A stretch of 64,000 nucleotides of DNA. Origin: Peribacillus sp. FSL E2-0218. Its GTDB lineage: Bacteria; Bacillota; Bacilli; Bacillales; DSM-1321. This document shows positions 32,637 to 39,883 of this stretch, piece after piece (within the stretch, counting starts at the first letter, position 1; every line of letters starts with the position of its first letter). The stretch is from NCBI RefSeq assembly GCF_037992945.1, contig NZ_CP150304.1, positions 499,501 to 563,500 on the forward strand, read 5' to 3'. The notes beneath the pieces were generated by a model. The model did no database searches and was not told where the DNA came from. It saw only the letters and a list, made by a program, of their open reading frames with translations. A program made the translations under genes and the position numbers.

Positions 32637-32685
32637 AACGAAATTGAGGTATTAGGAAACAAACGAGGCAGGGAGGGGATTGTTC

Positions 32686-33408
32686 ATGAGGGTCCTGGTA
32701 TGGAATGAATTTCGCCATGAGAAGTCAAAGCCTGAAGTGGCCGAAATATATCCTGATGGAATCCATGGGGCGATAGCCGGTTTTTTACGAAGTGAACAGG
32801 TTGAGGTAAGGACCGCCACCCTTGATGAGGCAGAGCATGGGCTAACGGAAGAAGTACTGGAACAAACCGATGTACTTCTTTGGTGGGGGCATGTTGCACA
32901 TGATGAAGTGCGGGATGAAATCGTTGCAAAGGTCCACAAGCGGGTACTCGAGGGAATGGGCCTCATCGTCCTCCATTCTGGTCATTTTTCGAAAATCTTC
33001 AAACAATTGATGGGTACGACTTGCGATTTGAAATGGCGTGTGGCCGACGAGAAGGAAAGACTTTGGGTAATCGATCCCAGCCACCCGATCGTTGAAGGAA
33101 TCGGAGAATATATAGAGCTTGAGAAGGAAGAGATGTACGGGGAGCACTTCGATATTCCTGCACCTGATCAATTATTATTCGTCAGTTGGTTTGAAGGTGG
33201 GGAAATTTTCAGGAGCGGCTGCACGTATCAACGTGGAAAAGGGAGGATTTTTTATTTCCGGCCAGGTCATGAATCATATCCGACTTACCATAATCCGCAG
33301 ATACAACGCGTCATCAAGAATGCCGTCAAATGGGTCAAGCCCGAGTTTGGCATGGTGACGAATTATGGAAGATCCGAACCGTTGGAATCCATCTCAGGCA
33401 AAGAGTAA
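32686..33408 (+). CDS. ThuA-like (trehalose utilisation) domain protein
   Basis: A 240-residue cytosolic protein with the ThuA/class I glutamine-amidotransferase-like fold: VLVWNEFRHEK, DVLLWWGHVAHDEV, GLIVLHSGHFSKIF, WRVADEKERLWVIDPSHPI and the closing GRIFYFRPGHESYPTYHNPQIQRVI. In rhizobia ThuA works with the dehydrogenase ThuB on trehalose-type disaccharides through 3-keto intermediates; two dehydrogenase genes follow here. The start ATG 32686 has GGGAGGGG upstream. The chemistry is inferred from the family; the substrate is not known. Confidence 0.88.
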   Translation: MRVLVWNEFRHEKSKPEVAEIYPDGIHGAIAGFLRSEQVEVRTATLDEAEHGLTEEVLEQTDVLLWWGHVAHDEVRDEIVAKVHKRVLEGMGLIVLHSGHFSKIFKQLMGTTCDLKWRVADEKERLWVIDPSHPIVEGIGEYIELEKEEMYGEHFDIPAPDQLLFVSWFEGGEIFRSGCTYQRGKGRIFYFRPGHESYPTYHNPQIQRVIKNAVKWVKPEFGMVTNYGRSEPLESISGKE

Positions 33409-33426
33409 AGTGAAGGAGAGAGCGTA

Positions 33427-34449
33427 ATGGGCAAATTGAAGGTAGGAGTCATTGGATGCGGGAGCATTGCGAAAAATAGGCATTTTCCCGAGTATGAAGC
33501 AAATTTGCAAACAGAGATCATGGCCGTTTGCGATATTGTGCCAGACAGGGCGAATGCAGCAGCACAAAGGTATGGCGCGCGAGCATATACTGATTATATA
33601 GAACTTTTGAAGAATGAGGAGATTGAAGCGATCAGTGTATGTACACCGAACTACCTGCATGCACGCATTACCATTGCGGCATTGGAGGCAGGCAAGCATG
33701 TCCTTTGTGAAAAACCAATGGCCACTTCTTTGGATGACGCGGAAAAAATGAATGAGGCCGCAGCGAGAAACGGAAAAATCTTGATGATTGGTCATAATCA
33801 GCGATTCGTTCCCTCACACCAACGAGCAAAACAGCTTATCGAAAGTGGTGAGGTTGGAAAGGTCTATAGCTTCCGGACCGCTTTTGGACATTCCGGGCCA
33901 GAAACATGGAGCGTGGACGGACGAGAAAGCTGGTTTTTTAAAAAAGATCAGGCAGTCATTGGTGCGATGGGAGATTTAGGTGTTCATAAAGCTGATTTAT
34001 TAAGGTATATCCTTGGAGAAGAATTTGTTGAGGTGGGGGCGTTTGTAGAAACGACTGCCAAGAAAAATACAGACGTCGATGACAGTGCGGCTTGTATTCT
34101 AAGGACTGCGAGCGGTATCATCGGTACCCTTACCGCCAGCTGGTCGTATGCGAAGGAAGACAATGCGACGGTCATTTATGCGGAGAAAGCCGTATTGCGC
34201 CTTGAAGACGATCCAACATATTCACTGATCATCCATCATGATAATGGAAAAACGGATACGATCCAATTAGGGAGTATCCAAACGAATGACTCCGAAGGAC
34301 AGCATGACTCGGAAGTGATCAGCCACTTTGTAAAATGCGTGGCGGACAATGAGGAGCCCCTAGTCTCAGGAGTGGAAGGGTTAAAATCTTTAAAAGTCAT
34401 TCTTGGCGCGATGGAATCAAATGCAACCCGAAAAATCATCCGCTTATAA
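33427..34449 (+). CDS. Gfo/Idh/MocA family NAD(P)-dependent oxidoreductase, copy 1
   Basis: A 340-residue enzyme. The Rossmann motif GVIGCGSIAKNRH is at the N-terminus, followed by CTPNYLH and the dinucleotide/catalytic CEKPMATS with the conserved Lys of the E-K-P motif. A second-domain GDLGVHKADLLRYI carries the usual His. Such enzymes oxidise a sugar hydroxyl, often at C3, to a ketone. It starts 18 bp after the thuA-like gene and is followed 17 bp later by a paralogue. Confidence 0.9.
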   Translation: MGKLKVGVIGCGSIAKNRHFPEYEANLQTEIMAVCDIVPDRANAAAQRYGARAYTDYIELLKNEEIEAISVCTPNYLHARITIAALEAGKHVLCEKPMATSLDDAEKMNEAAARNGKILMIGHNQRFVPSHQRAKQLIESGEVGKVYSFRTAFGHSGPETWSVDGRESWFFKKDQAVIGAMGDLGVHKADLLRYILGEEFVEVGAFVETTAKKNTDVDDSAACILRTASGIIGTLTASWSYAKEDNATVIYAEKAVLRLEDDPTYSLIIHHDNGKTDTIQLGSIQTNDSEGQHDSEVISHFVKCVADNEEPLVSGVEGLKSLKVILGAMESNATRKIIRL

Positions 34450-34466
34450 AGGGGTTAACGATCATC

Positions 34467-35507
34467 ATGTACAAATTGAAAATGGGTATTATCGGTGCTG
34501 GAGGAATTGCCCAAAAAAGGCATATCCCAGCTTTTCAAAAATTTCAAGACAAGGTAGTTTTATACGCCATTCATGATATAGACGAGTCAAAGGCAAGAGA
34601 TGTGGCAAGGGAATTTCATATCGAGAAGGTTTTCACCAACTACGAAGAAATGTTTGCAGAGGTGGATGCTGTCACGATTGCAACACCAAACAAATTTCAT
34701 GCGGAGATTTCCATTGCCGCCCTGCAAGCTGGCGTACATGTACTCTGTGAAAAGCCGATGGCCATTACGACCGAGGAATGCAAGGCAATAACCGAGGCTG
34801 CCAATCTATCGGGAAAAGTGCTGTCGACCGCATATCATTACCGATTCATGAAGGAGGCGCAGGCTGCCAAGAAAATGATTCAGGCAGGTGAAATCGGTGA
34901 GCCTTATGTTGCACGTGTACAGGCAATCAGGCGGCGCAAAGTCCCTGGCTGGGGAGTATTTACAAGCAAGGAATTGCAAGGCGGGGGAAGCGTGATCGAT
35001 TACGGCTGCCATTTGCTTGATTTGGCCTTATGGCTCATGGATGACCCGGAACCGATTGAAATCGTAGGGTCGACATATAATTATGTCAGTAAGGGAGTCG
35101 ATCAGGTCAATCTATGGGGGAATTTCGATGCCTCGGTATTTGAAGTGGATGACCATGCCACCGCTTATATCAAATTTGCAAATGGGGCGTCCCTTTTGTT
35201 CGAAACCTCTTGGGCCGCGAATATTCGTGAGGAAGCCACGGTTTTGAGCCTATCCGGAACGCAGGGCGGACTGGATGTATTCCCGTTAGTGCTGAATCAG
35301 GCTAAGCACGGCATGCTTTTAAACAGTGAGGCCGTATGGATGCCAGGGGAGGATACACCGGATCTTCAACAGGCGGAGAACTTTATCAATAGCTGCTTAG
35401 GGTTGGTGGAACCATTGGTAAAACCAGAGGAGGCCATGAAAGTTTCGAAAATAATCGAAGCCATTTATCAAAGCTCAGCAAGTGGGAAGGTCATGAGCAT
35501 AAAATAA
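34467..35507 (+). CDS. Gfo/Idh/MocA family NAD(P)-dependent oxidoreductase, copy 2
   Basis: A 346-residue paralogue of the preceding enzyme. It has GIIGAGGIAQKRHIP, ATPNKFHAEI, CEKPMAIT and the DYGCHLLDLALWLM motif with its catalytic His. Two side-by-side dehydrogenases could act on different positions or run oxidation and reduction steps of one keto-sugar cycle. It lies in the same operon, with AAAGGGG upstream of the ATG. Confidence 0.9.
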   Translation: MYKLKMGIIGAGGIAQKRHIPAFQKFQDKVVLYAIHDIDESKARDVAREFHIEKVFTNYEEMFAEVDAVTIATPNKFHAEISIAALQAGVHVLCEKPMAITTEECKAITEAANLSGKVLSTAYHYRFMKEAQAAKKMIQAGEIGEPYVARVQAIRRRKVPGWGVFTSKELQGGGSVIDYGCHLLDLALWLMDDPEPIEIVGSTYNYVSKGVDQVNLWGNFDASVFEVDDHATAYIKFANGASLLFETSWAANIREEATVLSLSGTQGGLDVFPLVLNQAKHGMLLNSEAVWMPGEDTPDLQQAENFINSCLGLVEPLVKPEEAMKVSKIIEAIYQSSASGKVMSIK

Positions 35508-35527
35508 AAAAAGGTGAGGTGGGGCAT

Positions 35528-36496
35528 GTGAAATTAGGAATTTTTACAGTATTATTTGCTCAAAAATCATTCGAGGATATGCTTGATTATGTGGCGGATT
35601 CCGGTTTAAAAACAGTCGAAATCGGTACAGGCGGGTATCCAGGCAATATCCACTGTCCCCTCGATGAACTTCTTGAGAGTGAGGAAAAACGCCAAAAATA
35701 CTTGGAATCCGTACAATCAAGAGGATTGTCGATCAGTGCGTTCAGCTGCCACGGCAATCCAATCTCACCGGACGAAGCATTCGCTAAAGAAAGTGACGAA
35801 ACCCTGATCAAAACGATCAAGCTGGCATCCCTGCTCAAGGTCCCTGTCGTCAATACCTTTTCAGGTACTGCTGGTGATCATGAAGGGGCAAAACATCCAA
35901 ACTGGCCTGTCGCACCGTGGCCGAATGAGTATTCAGAAGTGCTGAAATGGCAGTGGGAAGAAAAATTGATTCCCTATTGGAAAAGAGTTGCAGCCATTGC
36001 CGATGAACATCAAATAAAGATCGGGCTTGAGCTGCATGGGGGATTTCTCGTTCACACACCCTATACCCTGCTAAAGCTGCGCGAAGCTACATCTGATGCC
36101 ATTGGCGCTAACCTGGACCCAAGCCATCTGTGGTGGCAGGGCATCGAGCCGGTCGGCGCCATCAAGATTCTCGGCAAAGCGGGAGCCATTTACCATTTCC
36201 ATGCGAAAGACACATACCTGGATCAGGATAACATCAATATGTATGGACTAACCGACATGCAGCCATACGGGAATGTCCAAAGCCGTGCCTGGAACTTCCG
36301 CTCGGTAGGATGCGGACACAGCCTCCAAGAATGGTCCGATATCATGAGCGCCCTCCGTACATACGGATACGACTATGTCGTCAGCATCGAACACGAAGAT
36401 CCGCTGATGTCAGTCGAAGAAGGGTTCCAGCGAGCTGTAACCAATCTGAAAACAGTCCTCATCAATGAAAGTCCCACAGAATTATGGTGGGTATGA
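35528..36496 (+). CDS. Xylose isomerase-like TIM-barrel sugar isomerase/epimerase
   Basis: A 322-residue AP-endonuclease-2 family TIM barrel. Metal-ligand motifs are visible: GLELHGGF (Glu), GANLDPSHLWWQG (Asp, His), YHFHAKDTYLD (His, Asp) and VSIEHEDPLMS (Glu). I place the start at GTG 35528, six bases after GAGGTGGGG; a GTG at 35519 would overlap that site. It would isomerise, epimerise or dehydrate the keto-sugar made by the dehydrogenases. It is last in the operon, with a terminator 13 bp after the stop. Confidence 0.88.
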   Translation: MKLGIFTVLFAQKSFEDMLDYVADSGLKTVEIGTGGYPGNIHCPLDELLESEEKRQKYLESVQSRGLSISAFSCHGNPISPDEAFAKESDETLIKTIKLASLLKVPVVNTFSGTAGDHEGAKHPNWPVAPWPNEYSEVLKWQWEEKLIPYWKRVAAIADEHQIKIGLELHGGFLVHTPYTLLKLREATSDAIGANLDPSHLWWQGIEPVGAIKILGKAGAIYHFHAKDTYLDQDNINMYGLTDMQPYGNVQSRAWNFRSVGCGHSLQEWSDIMSALRTYGYDYVVSIEHEDPLMSVEEGFQRAVTNLKTVLINESPTELWWV

Positions 36497-36508
36497 ACAA
36501 ACCATATC

Positions 36509-36537
36509 AAGCAGCCTCAAGCAGGTTGCTTTTTATT
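36509..36537 (+). terminator. Terminator of the sugar operon
   Basis: Stem AAGCA-CCT/AGG-TGCTT with small bulges is followed by TTTTATTT, directly after the isomerase stop. Confidence 0.75.
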
Positions 36538-36559
36538 TATGTCTGAATGAATGAAATGA

Positions 36560-36715
36560 TCGAATTTCATGAGAAAACGCCCGAAATGTTGTGCAAAGAC
36601 TAAACTCGCGAGTAAACGCGCCATGATCTCGAAAGTAAGCAATAAACTATGTAGATATCGCGTCCAAATTATGTGTTAGGAACGAATTCACGAGATTGCG
36701 AGAATATTGCATGGC
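36560..36715. repeat. Degenerate short repeats in the intergenic region
   Basis: Loosely repeated units of ~40 bp carry GAGxAAACGC and CTCGxxAxTAA motifs: 36573 GAGAAAACGC, 36610 GAGTAAACGC, then CTCGAAAGTAAGC and CGAGATTGCGAGAA. They contain nested CTCG/CGAG palindromes and no coding potential. They could be a dispersed chromosomal repeat family; this cannot be shown from one copy. Confidence 0.35.
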
Positions 36716-36732
36716 AAATAAGACTATTCAAG

Positions 36733-36767
36733 CAAATAAAAGATGCCTCCTATTTTTGGGGGCATCT
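36733..36767 (-). terminator. Terminator of the RluF-type gene
   Basis: Stem AGATGCC/GGCATCT (36741-36747, 36761-36767), plus CC/GG inside, has an AAATAAAA run giving the minus-strand U tail. Confidence 0.85.
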
Positions 36768-36773
36768 CGCTTT

Positions 36774-37481
36774 TTATCTTTGCCTAGGCGTGTAGTTCAA
36801 TTCCGTAAACAGTTCCTTCAGTTCATCCTCGGTCAGGTCACGCCATTGGCCGAGCGCCAGGCCGTCTAAATGGATGTTCATGATTCGGATTCGGTGCAAA
36901 TCACGGACTTCATAGCCTAAAGCTGAGCACATGCGGCGGATTTGTCTGTTCAGTCCTTGCATCAAGGTGATGTTGAATGTGTATTTGGTCAATTGCTTAA
37001 CTTTACAGGGAAGTGTTTTCGTATCCAAAATCTCTACGCCGGCTGACATTTCTTTAATGAATGAAGCGGTAAGCGGCTTATCAACGGTTACGATGTATTC
37101 TTTTTCATGTTTGTTCTCTGCACGAAGGATTTCATTTACGATATCTCCGTCATTCGTAAGCAGGATCAGTCCGCTTGAGTCTTTGTCGAGCCGGCCGATA
37201 TGGAAAATGCGGAGCGGATGATTGACAAAGTCAACGATGTTTCCTTTAATATGTTTTTCCGTCGTACTAGTAATCCCAATCGGCTTATTCAGGGCAATGT
37301 AGACATTTTGTTGTTCCACTTTTATCGGATTGCCGTCTACACGAACATCATCACCCGATTGGGCTTGACTGCCAAGTTCAGCTATAGCTCCGTTAATCGT
37401 AACACGTCCTTCTGCAATCCATTTATCAGCGCCTCGTCTCGAGGTAATTCCTGATTCACTAATATATTTATTGATCCTCAA
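36774..37481 (-). CDS. rluF: RNA pseudouridine synthase of the RluF/RsuA family
   Basis: A 235-residue enzyme. An N-terminal S4 RNA-binding domain (MRINKYISESGITSRRGADKWI) is followed by the catalytic domain with the active-site Asp in HIGRLDKDSSGLILLTNDG and the GLNRQIRRMCSALGYEVRDLHRIRI block. The KPIGITSTTEKHI variant and overall length fit RluF (23S rRNA pseudouridine 2604) rather than RluB. The assignment among RsuA-family members is by overall pattern and slightly less certain than the enzyme class. Confidence 0.86.
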   Translation of the reverse strand: MRINKYISESGITSRRGADKWIAEGRVTINGAIAELGSQAQSGDDVRVDGNPIKVEQQNVYIALNKPIGITSTTEKHIKGNIVDFVNHPLRIFHIGRLDKDSSGLILLTNDGDIVNEILRAENKHEKEYIVTVDKPLTASFIKEMSAGVEILDTKTLPCKVKQLTKYTFNITLMQGLNRQIRRMCSALGYEVRDLHRIRIMNIHLDGLALGQWRDLTEDELKELFTELNYTPRQR

Positions 37482-37575
37482 CTAAAGCACACCTTTTCAT
37501 TCGAATTTTCTTCTTTAAAGGATAACGTATATCATGCTTGATAGACAAGGTTTGATGAGAATTTCCGGATATTTA

Positions 37576-38003
37576 TTACATGGTTGTCGTGGCAGGCCGA
37601 TTGGACGCTTTCTTTTGGCTTCTCAAATGGACACCGATGAAGACGAGAAGACCCGCCAAGGCTTTGGAAGGTGGAGCCCGATTGACCTGCTATAAGAAGG
37701 CTAAGAATGGCGGCAAAGACGGCGATCAGATTGAGAAGGACTTCAGCCAGGCCTTGATGTGACGAAGCGATATATTAAAGAAAATGAATGAGCCTGCTGA
37801 TGGGGAAATCCCGATATAAAAGAGACCTTCAATGGCTGAAATGATCGGGATGTTTTTTAGTTTTCTACCGAATAGAAGGTTATCATTCAACTGGAAGATC
37901 TCTACGATATGCCTCCAATGAAACGCCGCATAAGGAAATGTAATTGCCCACCAAAAAATAAAATGGCCAGGATAAGAAATAAGGTAGTGGTAGCTGTCTT
38001 CAT
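37576..38003 (-). pseudogene. Decayed gene for a small four-helix membrane protein
   Basis: On the minus strand AAGGAAGG precedes ATG 38003, then MKTATTTLFLILAILFF. After a shift at the T-rich run near 37955 the coherent stretch FWWAITFPYAAFHW...LKNIPIISAIEGLFYIGIS follows. It continues after another shift near 37755 (GLAEVLLNLIAVFAAILSLLIAG). A third shift near 37690 leads to LAGLLVFIGVHLRSQKK, and the frame ends at 37576. Joined, these give ~140 residues with four hydrophobic segments. The family was not recognised. At least three indels argue for true decay rather than a reading error. Confidence 0.62.
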
Positions 38004-38033
38004 CAGCCTTCCTTAAATCGATTAATCTTCAGG

Positions 38034-38064
38034 AAAAAGCTGCTCAGCTTGAGCTGAACAGCCT
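38034..38064 (-). terminator. Terminator of the aldo/keto reductase gene
   Basis: AGCTG-TCAGC/GCTGA-CAGCT hairpin with an A5 run to its left gives a minus-strand U tail 25 bp after the stop. Confidence 0.85.
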
Positions 38065-38088
38065 TTCCTTATCTGTTAAAAACTCAGA

Positions 38089-39021
38089 TCACGCGAAGAT
38101 GGCGCTGATTTCGGCAATTTCATCCATGGTCAGCTCGACATCCAAAGCCTTTAAGTTGCGTGTGACCTGTTCCGGTTTTTTTGCTCCGGGAATGAGGACA
38201 TCGATTGAATGCCTGGTTAAATACCAAGCGAGTACCACATCTGCGACATCAGCATTCTTCCTGCTGGCAATGGCACGGACTTCTTCAACTTTTTGCAGGT
38301 TGCTGACAAATTCCTGACCTTGAAAGAGTGGGCTTTGTGCGCGTCCATCCTCGAATTTGGATTCTTGATTATATTTACCGCCAAGCAGCCCAGAAGCAAG
38401 GGGGAAATAGGGAATGAAAGAGATATCGTTTTCAGCAGTATATGGCAGCAAGTCCAGTTCCGCCTCGCGTTTGAATAAGTTATATTCGGATTGTAGGACA
38501 TCGACATAGCCGTCTTTATTCGCTTCTTTTAATTGCTCGAACGTAAAATTGGAAACGCCGATTGCCTTGATTTTCCCGGCATCCCTCAATTCCTTCAAGG
38601 CACCTACCGCTTCATCCTTCGGTGTTCCTTCATCAGGGAAATGGATGTAGAATAAATCGATGTAATCGGTTTGTAGCCTTTTCAAGCTTGATTCCACCGC
38701 GCTCTTCAGGAAGGTGGGAGAATTATCAAGCACGACTTTGCCATCGACGAATTTGTGGGCTCCTTTAGTGGCAAGGACTACATTTTCACGTTTGCCCGTC
38801 TCTTTAAGAATTTCTCCGATAAGTTCCTCTGATCGCTCAGGACCGTAAATGAAGGCTGTGTCCCAAAAGTTAATCCCCTTTTCAAGCGCCGTTCTTAAGA
38901 CATCTTTTCCGGTATCCTCGCTTAAATTGGGGAAAAGGTTATGTCCGCCAATGGCATTCGTGCCAAGGCCAATCGGATTAACGTACAATTCTGTTTTGCC
39001 AATACGGGTTTGCTTAGACAT
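38089..39021 (-). CDS. Aldo/keto reductase, IolS/YccK-like
   Basis: A 310-residue (beta/alpha)8 NADPH-dependent reductase. The catalytic tetrad is visible: Asp in FWDTAFIYG with the Tyr following, Lys in VLATKGAHK and His in IDLFYIHFPDE. GVSNFTFEQL and the cofactor motif IPGAKKPEQVTRN are also present. The sequence GLGTNAIGGHNLFPNLSEDTGK is very close to Bacillus IolS/YccK. ATG 39021 is preferred; the ATG at 39033 lies directly on the GGAG. It is not near inositol genes, so the IolS role should not be assumed. Confidence 0.9.
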   Translation of the reverse strand: MSKQTRIGKTELYVNPIGLGTNAIGGHNLFPNLSEDTGKDVLRTALEKGINFWDTAFIYGPERSEELIGEILKETGKRENVVLATKGAHKFVDGKVVLDNSPTFLKSAVESSLKRLQTDYIDLFYIHFPDEGTPKDEAVGALKELRDAGKIKAIGVSNFTFEQLKEANKDGYVDVLQSEYNLFKREAELDLLPYTAENDISFIPYFPLASGLLGGKYNQESKFEDGRAQSPLFQGQEFVSNLQKVEEVRAIASRKNADVADVVLAWYLTRHSIDVLIPGAKKPEQVTRNLKALDVELTMDEIAEISAIFA

Positions 39022-39276
39022 ACTGCTTATCATCTCCTTTCCCTCATCATAACAAAAAGGTGGTGGTTATTTCCAAAATAAAGCAATATGGTCCCGAACA
39101 AAATAAACGATAAAAACGTCCGCCGCCTCATATTTCGCCCTAAAGGGGCAGGAAATTAGTCTACAGTTGGCGAAACTTCCTATATTCAGGGATAAAAGAA
39201 CCGGAATAACTCCCTATTATCTTTCTAACCGCAACTATATTATAATAGAAGGCAGAACACTAAAGGAGATAACAGT

Positions 39277-39450
39277 ATGTCTGAAAATAAAAAGTTAAGC
39301 CTGGCGGATGCGGTCAAACAAAAACTGGCTCAAAAGCAAGCAGGTTCAAGTAAAGATAAACTGGAAACCGGCGTAGTGAAGAAAACGAAACAGCTCAAAA
39401 GCCAGTTGACTAAAAAGCCGAATAACCAACGTAAGCGTACAGGGGTATAA
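39277..39450 (+). CDS. Small basic protein, 57 residues, hypothetical
   Basis: MSENKKLSLADAVKQKLAQK starts at ATG 39277, eight bases after AAAGGAG, and runs to a stop at 39450. It is strongly basic (Lys/Gln rich, ending NNQRKRTGV), with one amphipathic helix near the N-terminus and no membrane segment. A -10-like TATAAT lies at ~39240 and a terminator follows at 39495, so it is a complete small transcription unit. The composition suggests nucleic-acid or ribosome contact; no family is recognised. Confidence 0.75.
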   Translation: MSENKKLSLADAVKQKLAQKQAGSSKDKLETGVVKKTKQLKSQLTKKPNNQRKRTGV

Positions 39451-39494
39451 TCCTAATTCGTCAAGGGACAACGACTGTTTGGAGCTTATCAAAG

Positions 39495-39533
39495 AGCAGT
39501 GACCTTTCATGATGAAAAGGTGCTGCTTTTTTA
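39495..39533 (+). terminator. Terminator after the 57-residue protein gene
   Basis: Interrupted stem AGCAG..ACCTTT/AAAGGT..CTGCT is followed by T6. Confidence 0.85.
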
Positions 39534-39883
39534 TATTTTTCAAGTGGGAATTATTATTCGTTTTTTAATGGTTAAAGGGACTGCTGTAACAGGGGGGCAA
39601 GGATAAGGGCACAAGGAAACATATTTTCTCGAATATGGAAATGACTTCTCTGTAACGGTTTATTAAAATCATTACAAATCCCTTCGCTTCTGTTTTAAAA
39701 TTGTAAGAGTGGTGACATCTTGTTACCATATTGTTTTGTTAAAATAACATTTTAAGGTTTTAACAATAATTTTCTTAACTAAAGGAACGTATGGAGCTCT
39801 TTGCTCGGAAAGCTTCAGGAAGGCTTTAGCAAATCAGTGAACATCCTTTAATTGAAAATATGAAATATATCGGGGGAATAAAG
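39534..39883. other. Intergenic region before the TPR-GTPase gene
   Basis: About 350 bp, very A/T rich after 39640, presumably holding the promoter of the GTPase gene. No known riboswitch, operator or small gene could be supported. Confidence 0.4.

Noticed and set aside
36560..36715. CRISPR array
   Set aside because: The units are degenerate, without constant repeats or spacers of regular length, and no cas gene is present.
37580..37762. A 60-codon plus-strand frame
   Set aside because: It lies antisense to the decayed membrane-protein gene, and its composition is that of a reverse-strand shadow.
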